From: Fragilaria crotonensis
Lineage: Eukaryota > Bacillariophyta > Fragilariophyceae > Fragilariales > Fragilariaceae
Direction of reading: 5' to 3'
DNA length: 25,913 nucleotides
Assembly (NCBI GenBank): GCA_022925895.1
Contig: JAKSYS010000780.1
Coordinates: 1 to 25,913 of the forward strand
Shown: positions 10,257-18,370 of the stretch, piece by piece
Layout of the letters: the number at the start of each line of letters is the position of its first letter
How positions within the stretch are numbered: position 1 is the stretch's first letter
Notes under the pieces: generated by a model
The model's database searches: none
The model's input: only the letters and a program-made list of their open reading frames with translations
Told to the model about the DNA's origin: nothing
Program-made: the position numbers and the translations under genes

Positions 10257-10520
10257 CTCAGAGTTTAATGCTAGTTTTGAATGGAAATTGTCAAAGTATT
10301 CAATTTTCATGTCAGCCACTCAATCTACATGGCAATATAAATCAACAAAAAATATGATGTACGTGATACATTTAAAATTAGTGTGAACGTACTCAGAGTT
10401 TTAAGCTTGTTATGAATTTCACATTGTCATAATAATCAATTTAAACATTGTAGACACAATACACACGGTGATCTAACTCAACAAAACAAGTGATGTATGT
10501 AATTATTTTAAAACGTCATA
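10257..10520 (+). repeat. Degenerate 135-bp tandem duplication
   Basis: CTCAGAGTTT occurs at 10257 and again at 10392. The next ~125 bp align between the two copies with many substitutions: (T)GAAT followed by ATTGTCA, then ATCAATTT or TTCAATTT, then CTCAA(T)C, then TCAACAAAA, then TGATGTA and TTTAAAA. The copies are clearly related but old. Confidence 0.6.
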
Positions 10521-10536
10521 ATAAAATAAACGATGA

Positions 10537-10560
10537 ATAATCAACATAAATGTTGATTAT
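10537..10560. repeat. Perfect 10-bp-stem hairpin, 4-nt loop
   Basis: ATAATCAACA, then loop TAAA, then TGTTGATTAT. It sits immediately after the 135-bp tandem duplication in the most AT-rich part of the region. No T-run follows that would make it a simple terminator. Function unknown. Confidence 0.5.
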
Positions 10561-11305
10561 AGTTTTATTTGGTGAATAGTCCCCGTTCACTATCAATATA
10601 TTTTGAACTCAATTTATTTTTTTCAAGTCACCAAAAACCACCTTGTGATGGGTATTCCAGAAACGGCAGATGATACCACTCGCTAGTGGAACTGAAGGAC
10701 AGGAAGCCAACAGAAAAACCATGAGGTCATAGTTTCATTGAAGACAGAAGAGTCAGATTGGGCATCATTGTTTTGCCTGAGAATAAAGAGATGATTGTTG
10801 ACTGACAATGCAGTGGCGGGAAAGTAGCTAGCAGTGCCAGAACAAAGTATGCGCTCAAAGAACAGAACATCAAAGTGCTTTGAGAAATTGATTGTCAAGA
10901 AAGGCAGCAAGAAGACGCAAGACTGGAAAGATTGCTTTGCATGGAAGTGAGACGACTTTGCAAATAACGAGTAAGCTGGATTGCAGCAGTGGGAATTGGC
11001 GTCCTCGTGGCTGTGCCAACGTGCCAAGCAAGGCAAATGGAGACGAGCCAGCAGCAGACATACCAAATGCATCAAATGACAGACTTGCAAAGAATCATGA
11101 CTGGCGGAGTTGTTTTGCCCTTGAATGATACTATGATACTTGAATACACTGAGGAAGCTGATGGACAGCAGCTAAGTCCTCTTGTTGTTGGTGTGTTGGT
11201 AGCTAGAAGCAAGGCAGCAACAAAGTTGGAACCAAAAATGAGAAGTGAGATTTCCACTTCGTCTTGCAGCTGTGAACAGAGTGCAACCTCAACTTCAGCT
11301 GAGAA

Positions 11306-11328
11306 AATTGGCCATTTGGTGGCCAATT
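11306..11328. repeat. 9-bp inverted repeat, 5-nt spacer
   Basis: AATTGGCCA, then TTTGG, then TGGCCAATT. The arms are perfect and it lies in the purine-rich part of the gene-free region. Function unknown; it may be chance or part of decayed mobile DNA. Confidence 0.35.
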
Positions 11329-11715
11329 GGAGAGAGGAAAGCCTTTTATCCATTAGGGTGACCAACCAAAAGCGCATGAGCAACAACAAGAGCAGCAGGT
11401 TGCAAGGAAAACCCCTTCTTGGCTGGCTGCTCTCAGAATGAAAGGATCCAGCGTGGTGGAAGACCAAACAGCACCACAGCGACCTCACATAGCAAGTGTA
11501 TTTAAAATGGATGGACAGACAAATGTATCTGTGAAAGTTGTGGCTAGAAATTGTGTCTACATCATACATGAAAAGATCAAAGACGGTGAAAACCGGATAA
11601 TTAGGTTTTATATATATATGAATATATACGAAATTTATTAGAATAAGGTGCTGGAAAGTCATATGCGCGGACGTTAGGACAGACGTCTAAATACAGCAAA
11701 TGACAAACAGTACCA

Positions 11716-11727
11716 GTACGATCGTAC
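11716..11727. promoter_or_regulatory. 12-bp palindrome GTACGATCGTAC
   Basis: A perfect palindrome 23 bp left of the retrotransposon end. Before the insertion it would have lain roughly 90 bp upstream of the CLEC16A-like start codon, so it may be part of that gene's original promoter, now moved 6.5 kb away. GTAC-centred palindromes recur in the intergenic DNA of this window. Confidence 0.25.
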
Positions 11728-11746
11728 CGTTAAGCTCATAATCGGA

Positions 11747-11750
11747 TTTT
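11747..11750. repeat. Left target-site duplication (TTTT)
   Basis: TTTT precedes the left LTR and TTTT follows the right one (18306-18309). A 5-bp reading gives ATTTT against TTTTT. If the LTR end is taken one base shorter, ATTTT matches on both sides. The low complexity of the site leaves the exact length uncertain. Confidence 0.6.
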
Positions 11751-11881
11751 TGAGTAAAGTACAGCAAACAACGATAGACGAACTATAACGGACGAGTTAG
11801 AGTTGTGAGCCCATGTGTACTCCACGGCCTTACTGTACTACTGGCTATTGTGTACTGTACTAGACCGTCTACCTTTTGTCA
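11751..11881 (-). repeat. 3' LTR of the retrotransposon
   Basis: 131 bp, identical to 18175-18305 at every base. On the coding (minus) strand it begins TGACAAAAGG and ends TTTACTCA, giving the usual TG...CA ends. It is rich in GTAC/TACTGTA words and short for a copia LTR. Confidence 0.93.
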
Positions 11882-11890
11882 GTCCCCTCG
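11882..11890 (-). promoter_or_regulatory. Polypurine tract next to the 3' LTR
   Basis: On the coding strand CGAGGGGAC directly abuts the TG of the 3' LTR. This is the position and composition expected of the primer site for plus-strand DNA synthesis. It is short and interrupted by pyrimidines. Confidence 0.55.
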
Positions 11891-12022
11891 ACCTAAGATG
11901 GGCACGTTGGACATGTTAGGTCGCCGGAGTAGACGATGATCTGAACGCCGAGATTTAGCAAACACCGCATGGGCATGCAAGGGAACCCTTAATAACCTTC
12001 GGACCTCATCGGAGGGGGAACA

Positions 12023-14084
12023 TCAAGCGTGATCAGTAATATCGTATAAGATGAGACCAACCAAATGATCTCTCTTCTGTCCACCCGGGATAATCTTAGT
12101 ACATAGATCAGCGGGATTATCGTGTGTCGAGATGTGAGCGGTGATACATTCGCCCATCGCGACAGCCTCACGCACGGCGTGATAACACACAGAGTTTGAC
12201 TTTTTCTTCAATGTAGACTCTGGACGTTGTGTATTATGTATGACTGACATATTGTCACCGTAAATCATAGATGGACCGTCAATAGGTACACCCATCATTC
12301 GTAATTTGTACCGGAGTCCCCTCAAAGCTTCCATGCCGTGTTTCATCGCGACGAATTCGGCACCAAACACACTGGTTTCAATCGTTGCCTGCTTCTTCGA
12401 GTGCCAAATTATCGGCGACATGTTGAGGTATATTAGGAACCCAGTCCTCGAACGTCGAGTACGTTGATCATTCGCATGATCCGAATCGACAAATAGTCGA
12501 ATATCCACATCTTTGCCTCGTGGCGGTGGTGCATTAGGTGGGATTGCTTCCGTCACATTCCCATAAAACGATTTCCAGTCACATTCCTTGAAGGCTGAAC
12601 GATCGATGTCCGGATACGTCGGATCGAAGACAATCCTAGCATTATGCTTCTTTTCAAGGTGGTTGAACAAATGAAACACAGCTTCAAGGTGCCCGTCACG
12701 TGGCATGATCAGGTGCGACGCAAGTTCCGACACTTCCGTTATAATATCGACTCGGCCCAACTCGACGCACCAACGTAACACTCCGATCTGCGACTGATAA
12801 AACGAAGCCTGTTCAGACGATAGCTCTGGTGTCACGTCCAACTCGGGTGCATAATTCAGCGGGAACGGGCCGGATGATCGCTTTGCCCATTTACGTGTCG
12901 GAAAGTGTCTCGCGTGAAATGCCTTGACGTTAGCAACCGCGGCCTGGATGTACTTGCTAGAGCTCATGCCCCACGCAACCACTCCATTCTGTAACGTCAC
13001 CGGTCGCAACTTTGCCCCAAGATAATACTCTGGATCTCGCATCGACCCAGCCTTCGTTTTAAAGAAGTAGTCAATCTCCCTTAAGGCCTTGAGTCCGTCG
13101 TGATGGACAACCAGTATGTCATCCACATAGAGTAAACAGTAGGCATAGTAGCGGTAGTTATCCTCTTTCCGAACCTCTGGTTTTATCCACAAATCATGGT
13201 CCGCCTTGCACGGTTCCCATCCGAGGTGCCTCATACAATCCGCGAGATGGTTCCTGAATGACGCGCCCGCGGATTTTAGTCCGTAGAGCGCGCGGACGAT
13301 GATTGCACGCTTACCAGCGTCCTGTCCAAATTCTGGCCCCAATTTGCACCAAATCCTTTCCCCAACTGGTGCGGTGAGATATGCATTTTCAATATCTGCG
13401 GTTTTGACTTCTAAGTCATTCAGCGCAGCAAGGGTCAGTGCAATCCGTACCGATTCACGAGATACGACGCTGGCATATGTCACTGTTGCCGACGGCGGTA
13501 CCGTCATGTGCCCGCCTGCAACAAGTCGTGCCTTGCGCTGGAAATCTTCCATCTTCACATCAAATACTAGGTGGCAACGCATCTCTTGAAACGTCGGCGG
13601 CGGGTCCTTCCCTTCCTCCAGGATTTCAAACGCCACCCGGACCTTTGACATTTCCTTACGAACCGCATCTTGCCAGAGTGTGTTTCCATTCTCTCTGTCG
13701 ATACGGATGCAATCTTCATACGTCTTGGGAACTTCGATCCCAAACTTGTGTGTTCGTTTGTGGTAGCGCTTGTTCACCGCGGCAATGATACGGTTCCGAC
13801 GCCTAAGGGTATAGGGAACCCACCATGCAAACGCAGCCTCAGAGTCAATTCCATGGGCCACCGCATATTCGGCAACTTCGATTGGATTCGATTCCTTCAC
13901 GTCGGCTAAACGCTCCCACGAGGTCGTACCATCCTTCCACTCTATACATAAGCGCCAGCCCTTTGTCGTCTGTCGCATTCGACGATTCGAACCCCGAGTG
14001 ATCCACATATCGGACTTCGCAATCGCAGAAGCATCTTTCCGATGGTCGACGATGCCCGATAGCAGTAGATATTGATTGCCCTCG
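12023..14084 (-). CDS. Retrotransposon reverse transcriptase and RNase H segment
   Basis: This segment copies element RNA into DNA in the virus-like particle. The RT_2 (copia) reverse transcriptase runs from about 13600 to 12900, with FDVKMEDFQRKARLVAGGH, ADIENAYLTAPVGERIW (first catalytic Asp) and LLYVDDILVVHHD (the YVDD box). RNase H follows: RLFVDSDHANDQRTRRSRTG, ETSVFGAEFVAMKHG and YGDNMSVIH supply the acidic residues, and HDNPADLCTKIIPGG is the typical copia C-terminus before the stop at 12023. The frame is open from at least the ATG at 14008 and reads naturally up to a frame break near 14083. The segment is full length and its catalytic residues are present. Confidence 0.9.
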
Positions 14085-14953
14085 AGTCACATTGCGAGTA
14101 CATGTTCTGCGCGATGATGTTGGCAGCAACCTCAGTCTTTTCTCCGTGCGGAAATTCTACCTCGTACGTACGTGTATCGAGGATCGGGTTGGCATTCGCC
14201 TTCCCACGGAGCGTTCCATCCGAGGACCGCTTGCGACCGCGAACGGTGGCCGTCATCATTTTGTCTCCTATCGGCAGGGATACTTGAGCTCCGACATATT
14301 GATCATACGTATCGTCGTCGGCCTCATCAATATCCGGAACAAAACGAAGTCCATCGTCATCTTCGCCGTCGCTGTATGGTTCATATATCGGCGTTCCGAG
14401 ATCCTCGAGCTCCGGGTCATTTACGAAGTCCTCATATTTGAACGCGTCACCAAGAGCCTTGTTCACGGACTCGGTAAACTTTTCCCGCTCCCTCTTCATC
14501 GTCTCATCTGACATTTCGTCAGGAGTTAATGACCTGACAGTAGAGCGATAAACCACTTGCCCGTTTGCCTTGAGTATCTTCCTCGTCATCGCTGGTCCGA
14601 TATCGATTGCTGGGCCAAGGTCTCTACCTAGCACCATTTTGTCGTCAGGGTACGTGGCCACTGTGTCGCGAAACATCACCCATTCATACCAACTGAAGAG
14701 CGCCAGTGCGGAGATGTCGGCCGTGTTACCCATAACGATAGTTTCCGGCACTTGCCCATCAAGTTTGTAAATGTCGTGGGCAGTGAGGGAACGCACGTAC
14801 GCTTCCCTCTCCAGGCAGTGATCCCACAATCGCTTCGGTGACCTTGAGCGAACCATCTGGCGTCCGACGCCTTTCTTCAGCTCACGTATCGCGGATTCAG
14901 CCGAGTTCGACCAGGGAGAGTACGGTTCAGTCTGTTTTACCCTTGCGCCAGCC
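14085..14953 (-). CDS. Retrotransposon integrase C-terminal half and linker
   Basis: This frame continues the integrase after a break at a GA repeat near 14952-14960. SPWSNSAESAIRELKKGVG carries the third catalytic acidic residue (Glu) of the DDE triad. Then comes the family-typical LFSWYEWVMFRD, DDKMVLGRDLGPAIDIG and STVRSLTPDE, an acidic stretch (DGEDDDGLRFVPDIDEADDD), and a small beta-rich module (QVSLPIGDKMMTATVRGRKR). The frame is lost at about 14083, where a single missing base would restore the continuation into the reverse transcriptase. Confidence 0.8.
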
Positions 14954-16193
14954 TCTCTCTGCACTTCCGACGGAAGTTACCCAGCAGTTGTTCCTTGGAG
15001 TTATCCATGATCAGCGTGTTTGGGACCCCCTCACGTTGGAAGAGTAATGAAAGGCCCTCGTGCGCTTCGCTTTTCTTACGCATGGGATACGCTCGGGTCC
15101 AACCATCCGGAGTTGCGAAGATCTGAGCATACTTGTTATTCCTCGAGCTTACGGTGTTCGACTCGAGGGTGTCCGTAAAACAGTCGATCGGGAGCCTCCG
15201 ATATCGCAATTGTCGGTCGTTTGTCCTGAACCTCCGAGTTAGGCTCGGGTGGAGCAATGTTCGAATACCGCGTTGCGTTGTCGCCTTCACGGTTCGACGT
15301 GCCGCGTTCATGTCAATTCCCCAATTCCTCGCAATCTGTTCAGCATCGAATTGCCTCCCAGGTGAAGAAGCTCTCACGGTCCGTATTGCAATTCCTGATG
15401 TGAGAGTTCCTGATAATGCGTCATCGTCAAACACAACAGAAATGCCATAGAGTGATATCCCAACGCCGTCGAGTTCGGAGTTAACGCGTCTTCCCATCAA
15501 AGATGTGTTGGACACTACACAGAGGCGGTTGGCCAGTGGGAGGGGTTCTACCCCAATTCGGTCCCCTGTGTCCGATACATATTTGAGGAGAGCGTCTTCC
15601 TGTTCGGCATAAACGGGATCGTGCGGGTCGTAGTCGGGTGCCTCGCTCGTGAGAATAATATGGGGCAGTTGATCATATTCCTCGCGTGTCGGTTTGCGGG
15701 TTGGAAACGACGAGGCTACCCCGATGATCGATAATGGTATGACGTACGGTGCGTCCGATTGTTCGATCGGAATTACCAACGAATGCGTAAGCTCAGTAGG
15801 TTGGTCAGTCAAGAAACGTGGAACATCGTTAACCTTGACGTCATTCAGTCGGAGCTGCATCGTAGAGAGTAAATTGTGTGATAAGTCGGGGATATAAATA
15901 GCCTGATTCACAATTAAGATGACGGTTCGCCCTGTCACAGCGTCATCGTATGCGAGTGCTCCGGAGACCGTTCGTAGGTCTTTAGCTACCGGACCATTTG
16001 GGTCGTACCCCGAGACGTTTATCGGTCGATCATAATCGTGCACTAATAAGGCATTACGGCCGATCGCACATTGATCGGCGTGAGAGTCAAGGTCAGTTCG
16101 TGACTCCATCACCGACGTGTCGATCACACTAAAGGTCCGAAGGGTCGAAACGTTGCGCGTGCAGTCATGGCACGTACAACTGTGGCCTGCGTG
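14937..16193 (-). CDS. Retrotransposon protease and integrase core
   Basis: After an in-frame TGA at 16194-16196 the frame runs through a Cys/His cluster (HAGHSCTCHDC), then a retropepsin-like protease with LDSHADQCAIG in place of the usual D-(S/T)-G box and YIPDLSHNLLS, as in copia proteases. The integrase follows, with RNWGIDMNAARRTVKATTQ, LPIDCFTDT (first Asp) and LIMDNSKEQLL (second Asp). I see no HHCC zinc module ahead of the catalytic core. The segment ends in the wrong frame just after FRRKCRE, at a GA-rich slippage site. The same frame is open upstream of the TGA (16197 to about 16380), so this may be one Pol frame with a premature stop. Confidence 0.85.
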   Translation of the reverse strand, partial: HAGHSCTCHDCTRNVSTLRTFSVIDTSVMESRTDLDSHADQCAIGRNALLVHDYDRPINVSGYDPNGPVAKDLRTVSGALAYDDAVTGRTVILIVNQAIYIPDLSHNLLSTMQLRLNDVKVNDVPRFLTDQPTELTHSLVIPIEQSDAPYVIPLSIIGVASSFPTRKPTREEYDQLPHIILTSEAPDYDPHDPVYAEQEDALLKYVSDTGDRIGVEPLPLANRLCVVSNTSLMGRRVNSELDGVGISLYGISVVFDDDALSGTLTSGIAIRTVRASSPGRQFDAEQIARNWGIDMNAARRTVKATTQRGIRTLLHPSLTRRFRTNDRQLRYRRLPIDCFTDTLESNTVSSRNNKYAQIFATPDGWTRAYPMRKKSEAHEGLSLLFQREGVPNTLIMDNSKEQLLGNFRRKCRERLAQG

Positions 16194-16332
16194 TCACTTT
16201 GACTTAGTCGTCTGCCGTGTCAGGGACGCATTGGTACGATTCGTCCCGGACGCAGACTTGATAGAACGGGGTTGCGTCTCATTGGACGACTCGGTTGCCA
16301 CCGATGCATCGTCGGCGTTGATAAGATCGGTC

Positions 16333-16593
16333 TTAGTGATTTGCTTGGTGAGCACCAGACTTAGACTTCGAGTCCTTGCCAGTCTTGCTATCCTTCGCAC
16401 CGGGAGTATGGCCACGCTTCTTACGTTTCTCAGCCAAGTCCCTTTTCTGGGCGGAGGTCAAGGCAGCATATTCCGCTTTTGTGTAGTAGCGGTCTTCAGC
16501 TTCGTCGCGCTTGCGTTTGTTACCGCTGTGGACCTTGACCTCCGAAATGTTCACGTTGCTTGGGACTACCTTTCGTCTTCGATGCCGTCTGCT
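16333..16593 (-). CDS. Retrotransposon Gag C-terminal segment (second frame)
   Basis: This frame begins where gag loses its sense, at about 16590. It encodes a highly basic tail (GNKRKRDEAEDRYYTKAEY, LAEKRKKRGHTPG, then SKTGKDSKSKSG) that suits an RNA-binding nucleocapsid. It lies one frame forward of gag, so either a +1 translational shift or a small sequence change joins them. It ends at a TAA at 16333, overlapping the Pol frame. Confidence 0.6.
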   Translation of the reverse strand, partial: SRRHRRRKVVPSNVNISEVKVHSGNKRKRDEAEDRYYTKAEYAALTSAQKRDLAEKRKKRGHTPGAKDSKTGKDSKSKSGAHQANH

Positions 16594-17650
16594 TGATGAA
16601 GTCCTGATATAGGGTAACACAAGCATCGAAATCGTTTCGAAGAGCTGCGTCAGACATGATTCGTGTCTTTACAGAATCGTACTTGTCAGTGCGAATGCCG
16701 TCCATCAAGTATCGAACTTTAGAACGGGCGTCAATCCCACTGTAACCGTATTCAACAAGCCCCTCGAGAATCGAGTGCTGCTGTTTATGGACATTGATAT
16801 ATTTTTCAAAGTCCCATCTGCGCTGTTCGCCATTGTAGACGGTCGATTGGAGCTTCTGCTCGGCCTGGGTTGCCATGTTATCGACATTATTGGGCCCCAA
16901 GTAATGAGTCCACAATGCAAGGTACGCCATCCTGCCGTCACGAGTTCGTTGAGCGTCTTTCACGTACGTCCAGCACGAGTTCTCGCGAGTGATTCGAGCA
17001 ATGATCTCCCAGACTTTCTGCCGGTTGACAAGATATGTCGGGTCGGGGTTGCGTACCCCCGCCGCGGTAATCCTGAAGTGAGGGGCGCGAGCGATCATCT
17101 CGTCCTGGACCGTCGCGTACCCACCTTCGGGCTCAACCGTAGGGACCGCCTCATCTTTACGGACGACGTATGCCAAAGGGATCATTTTATCACCGAGGTA
17201 GGAGCGTAGGTATTCGTGAATCGCTTCCATTGTTTTAGGCCAATCCTTGGCGTTAATCACAGGAAGATCGTCGGATGCCTTCCATGTGTCTTCGTAATCA
17301 CGTAGCTCACGAATCGAACGAATATTTTCGAGCGTCACATCCGCTGGTGTAACGGTCCTACCAATGCGGACTTGATGCCTAAGGTAGAAGGCCGCGAGCT
17401 TCAAATTCGTTTCGGCTCTAGCGTTTACCTGAATGCCAGGGTTGGGGACAGCGTTCCCAGCTGCGTTGACTTGTCCAGGGATGACACCACCTGGGCGACG
17501 AATCAACTTGGCTAGGTTCGAGATCTCGTCGTCAGACAAGAGTCTGATTTCTTCCAGGGAGTCAATTCCTTGCTCGTCAGTGATGGCCTGAGCGGCAGCA
17601 TCAAGGAAGCCAATGCGGACGAGAGCGGTGCGGACAGCGGCAGGTTCCAT
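16520..17650 (-). CDS. Retrotransposon Gag
   Basis: 376 codons starting at the ATG at 17650 (MEPAAVRTALVRIGFLDAAA). Gag forms the particle shell. The N-terminal part looks helical and SAM-like (ALVRIGFLDAAAQAITDEQG), followed by a capsid-like region (DYEDTWKASDDLPVINAKDW, AIHEYLRSYLGDKMIPLAYV, TYVKDAQRTRDGRMAYLALW). The last ~24 residues after KQTASKTKG do not look like family sequence. The natural continuation lies in the next frame, which suggests that the reading should change frame at about 16590. It is the first gene of the element, preceded by a ~525-bp leader. Confidence 0.85.
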   Translation of the reverse strand: MEPAAVRTALVRIGFLDAAAQAITDEQGIDSLEEIRLLSDDEISNLAKLIRRPGGVIPGQVNAAGNAVPNPGIQVNARAETNLKLAAFYLRHQVRIGRTVTPADVTLENIRSIRELRDYEDTWKASDDLPVINAKDWPKTMEAIHEYLRSYLGDKMIPLAYVVRKDEAVPTVEPEGGYATVQDEMIARAPHFRITAAGVRNPDPTYLVNRQKVWEIIARITRENSCWTYVKDAQRTRDGRMAYLALWTHYLGPNNVDNMATQAEQKLQSTVYNGEQRRWDFEKYINVHKQQHSILEGLVEYGYSGIDARSKVRYLMDGIRTDKYDSVKTRIMSDAALRNDFDACVTLYQDFIKQTASKTKGSPKQREHFGGQGPQR

Positions 17651-18161
17651 GGTTGGAGTGAATTACCAGTTTCGATAACAATCTTGTGGTATCAGATCCA
17701 CGTTTCGCTCTTGCTACTTTTACGTGGGTAGCCCACGGATGGGACGGTATCCGCGTCGGTTAGATGTTACTCCCGGTTAAGATAAGTAATTGTGTCACTT
17801 AATACGTATATGTCGTACATTTGGTATCTATTTCCAAAATGTCGATATCGGTTTACCCGGATGGATCGGGAAGGAAATAGAGCGTCCTCTGAATCCTCTA
17901 TAATGCAGTATATCCACGGTAGGATCCGTTGGATGGATATACGTATCCTAGGCCAATGTACCATCCACATTTAAGGTGCACTAGGATAAGGCAGTTCAAC
18001 GCATGCCCAGGCACGCAACTGTTTCATCATGGTCATGACTCATGAATCCGGCATGATGACGGCTGCCGACGGCCGTCGTTGATCAACTGTTTAACCCATT
18101 TGCTAATGGTTCATTCCAGACGTATAAGCAAAAGGTCCGACGCGACCAATGTGAGCTATTT
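17651..18161 (-). promoter_or_regulatory. Untranslated leader of the retrotransposon
   Basis: Between the 5' LTR and gag there is no open frame of note. The leader holds several inverted repeats: TAGGAT/ATCCTA (17930-17960 area), an imperfect ATCCA-CGG/CCGTTGGAT stem, and a CG-rich GGCTGCCGACGGCCGTCG block near 18060-18078. Leaders of LTR elements commonly carry packaging and dimerisation signals; that role here is inference. Confidence 0.4.
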
Positions 18162-18174
18162 GGGTCTGATAAAC
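18162..18174 (-). promoter_or_regulatory. Putative primer-binding site
   Basis: On the coding strand GTTTATCAGACCC directly follows the CA end of the 5' LTR. The TATCAGA core matches the usual copia initiator-Met tRNA site (TGGTATCAGAGC), but the flanking bases do not. A tRNA fragment or another tRNA could be the primer. Confidence 0.35.
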
Positions 18175-18305
18175 TGAGTAAAGTACAGCAAACAACGATA
18201 GACGAACTATAACGGACGAGTTAGAGTTGTGAGCCCATGTGTACTCCACGGCCTTACTGTACTACTGGCTATTGTGTACTGTACTAGACCGTCTACCTTT
18301 TGTCA
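18175..18305 (-). repeat. 5' LTR of the retrotransposon
   Basis: Identical to 11751-11881. It holds the element's promoter, firing leftward. Its outer edge is about 65 bp from the ATG of the CLEC16A-like gene, which is transcribed the other way, so the LTR now forms part of that gene's upstream region. Confidence 0.93.
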
Positions 18306-18370
18306 TTTTTTGTACTCAGAGTCGATGTGTGTATGACAATAACGAACATTTATCGACGATGACATTGACA

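Larger units (their letters stand above)
9061..11745. other. AT-rich, repeat-bearing region without a convincing gene
   Basis: By hand count, 9421-9780 is about 29% GC and 10261-10620 about 27% GC, far below the coding DNA around them. Two kinds of degenerate tandem repeat and two hairpins are listed separately. From about 10700 to 11440 the plus strand is purine-rich with many CAA/AGC words. The longest frames (plus 10989-11441; minus 11072-11662) match nothing I recognise and have a shadow-like composition. The region may be decayed mobile DNA. The last ~100 bp (11650-11750) were probably next to the CLEC16A-like gene before the retrotransposon landed. Confidence 0.4.
11751..18305 (-). mobile_element. 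Complete Ty1/copia (CoDi-like) LTR retrotransposon
   Basis: The element is 6,555 bp and is transcribed leftward. Identical 131-bp LTRs with TG...CA ends bound it. The flanks share TTTT (11747-11750 and 18306-18309) as a target-site duplication. Inside, in transcription order, are a ~525-bp leader, gag, a retropepsin-type protease, integrase, reverse transcriptase and RNase H. Integrase before reverse transcriptase marks Ty1/copia. The integrase and RT text (e.g. TTQRGIRTLLHP, YVDDILVVHHD, ADLCTKIIPGG) matches what is known of the diatom CoDi group. The coding region passes through frames 2, 1, 0, 1, 2 plus one in-frame TGA, so as written it cannot make an intact Gag-Pol. LTR identity implies a recent insertion, though 131 bp gives little power to date it. 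Confidence 0.92.

Noticed and set aside
9599-10520. CRISPR-like array suggested by repeated units
   Set aside because: The units are degenerate and directly adjacent, with no unique spacers, and the genome is eukaryotic.
10989-11441. 150-codon plus-strand frame in the AT-rich region
   Set aside because: No recognisable motif, low-complexity CAA/AGC-rich composition, and it overlaps an equally long frame on the other strand.
11072-11662. 196-codon minus-strand frame
   Set aside because: Leu/Ser/Cys-rich text typical of the complement of purine-rich DNA; no domain, and it starts in a TATATA simple-sequence run.
16194-16196. TGA between Gag tail and protease as a programmed readthrough site
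   Set aside because: The element has several other breaks, and nothing next to the TGA marks it as a readthrough signal, so a plain nonsense change or sequence error is simpler.
17688-17703. Plus-strand TGGTATCAGATCCACG resembles a copia primer-binding site
   Set aside because: It lies about 470 bp inside the element and on the wrong strand for the transcription direction.
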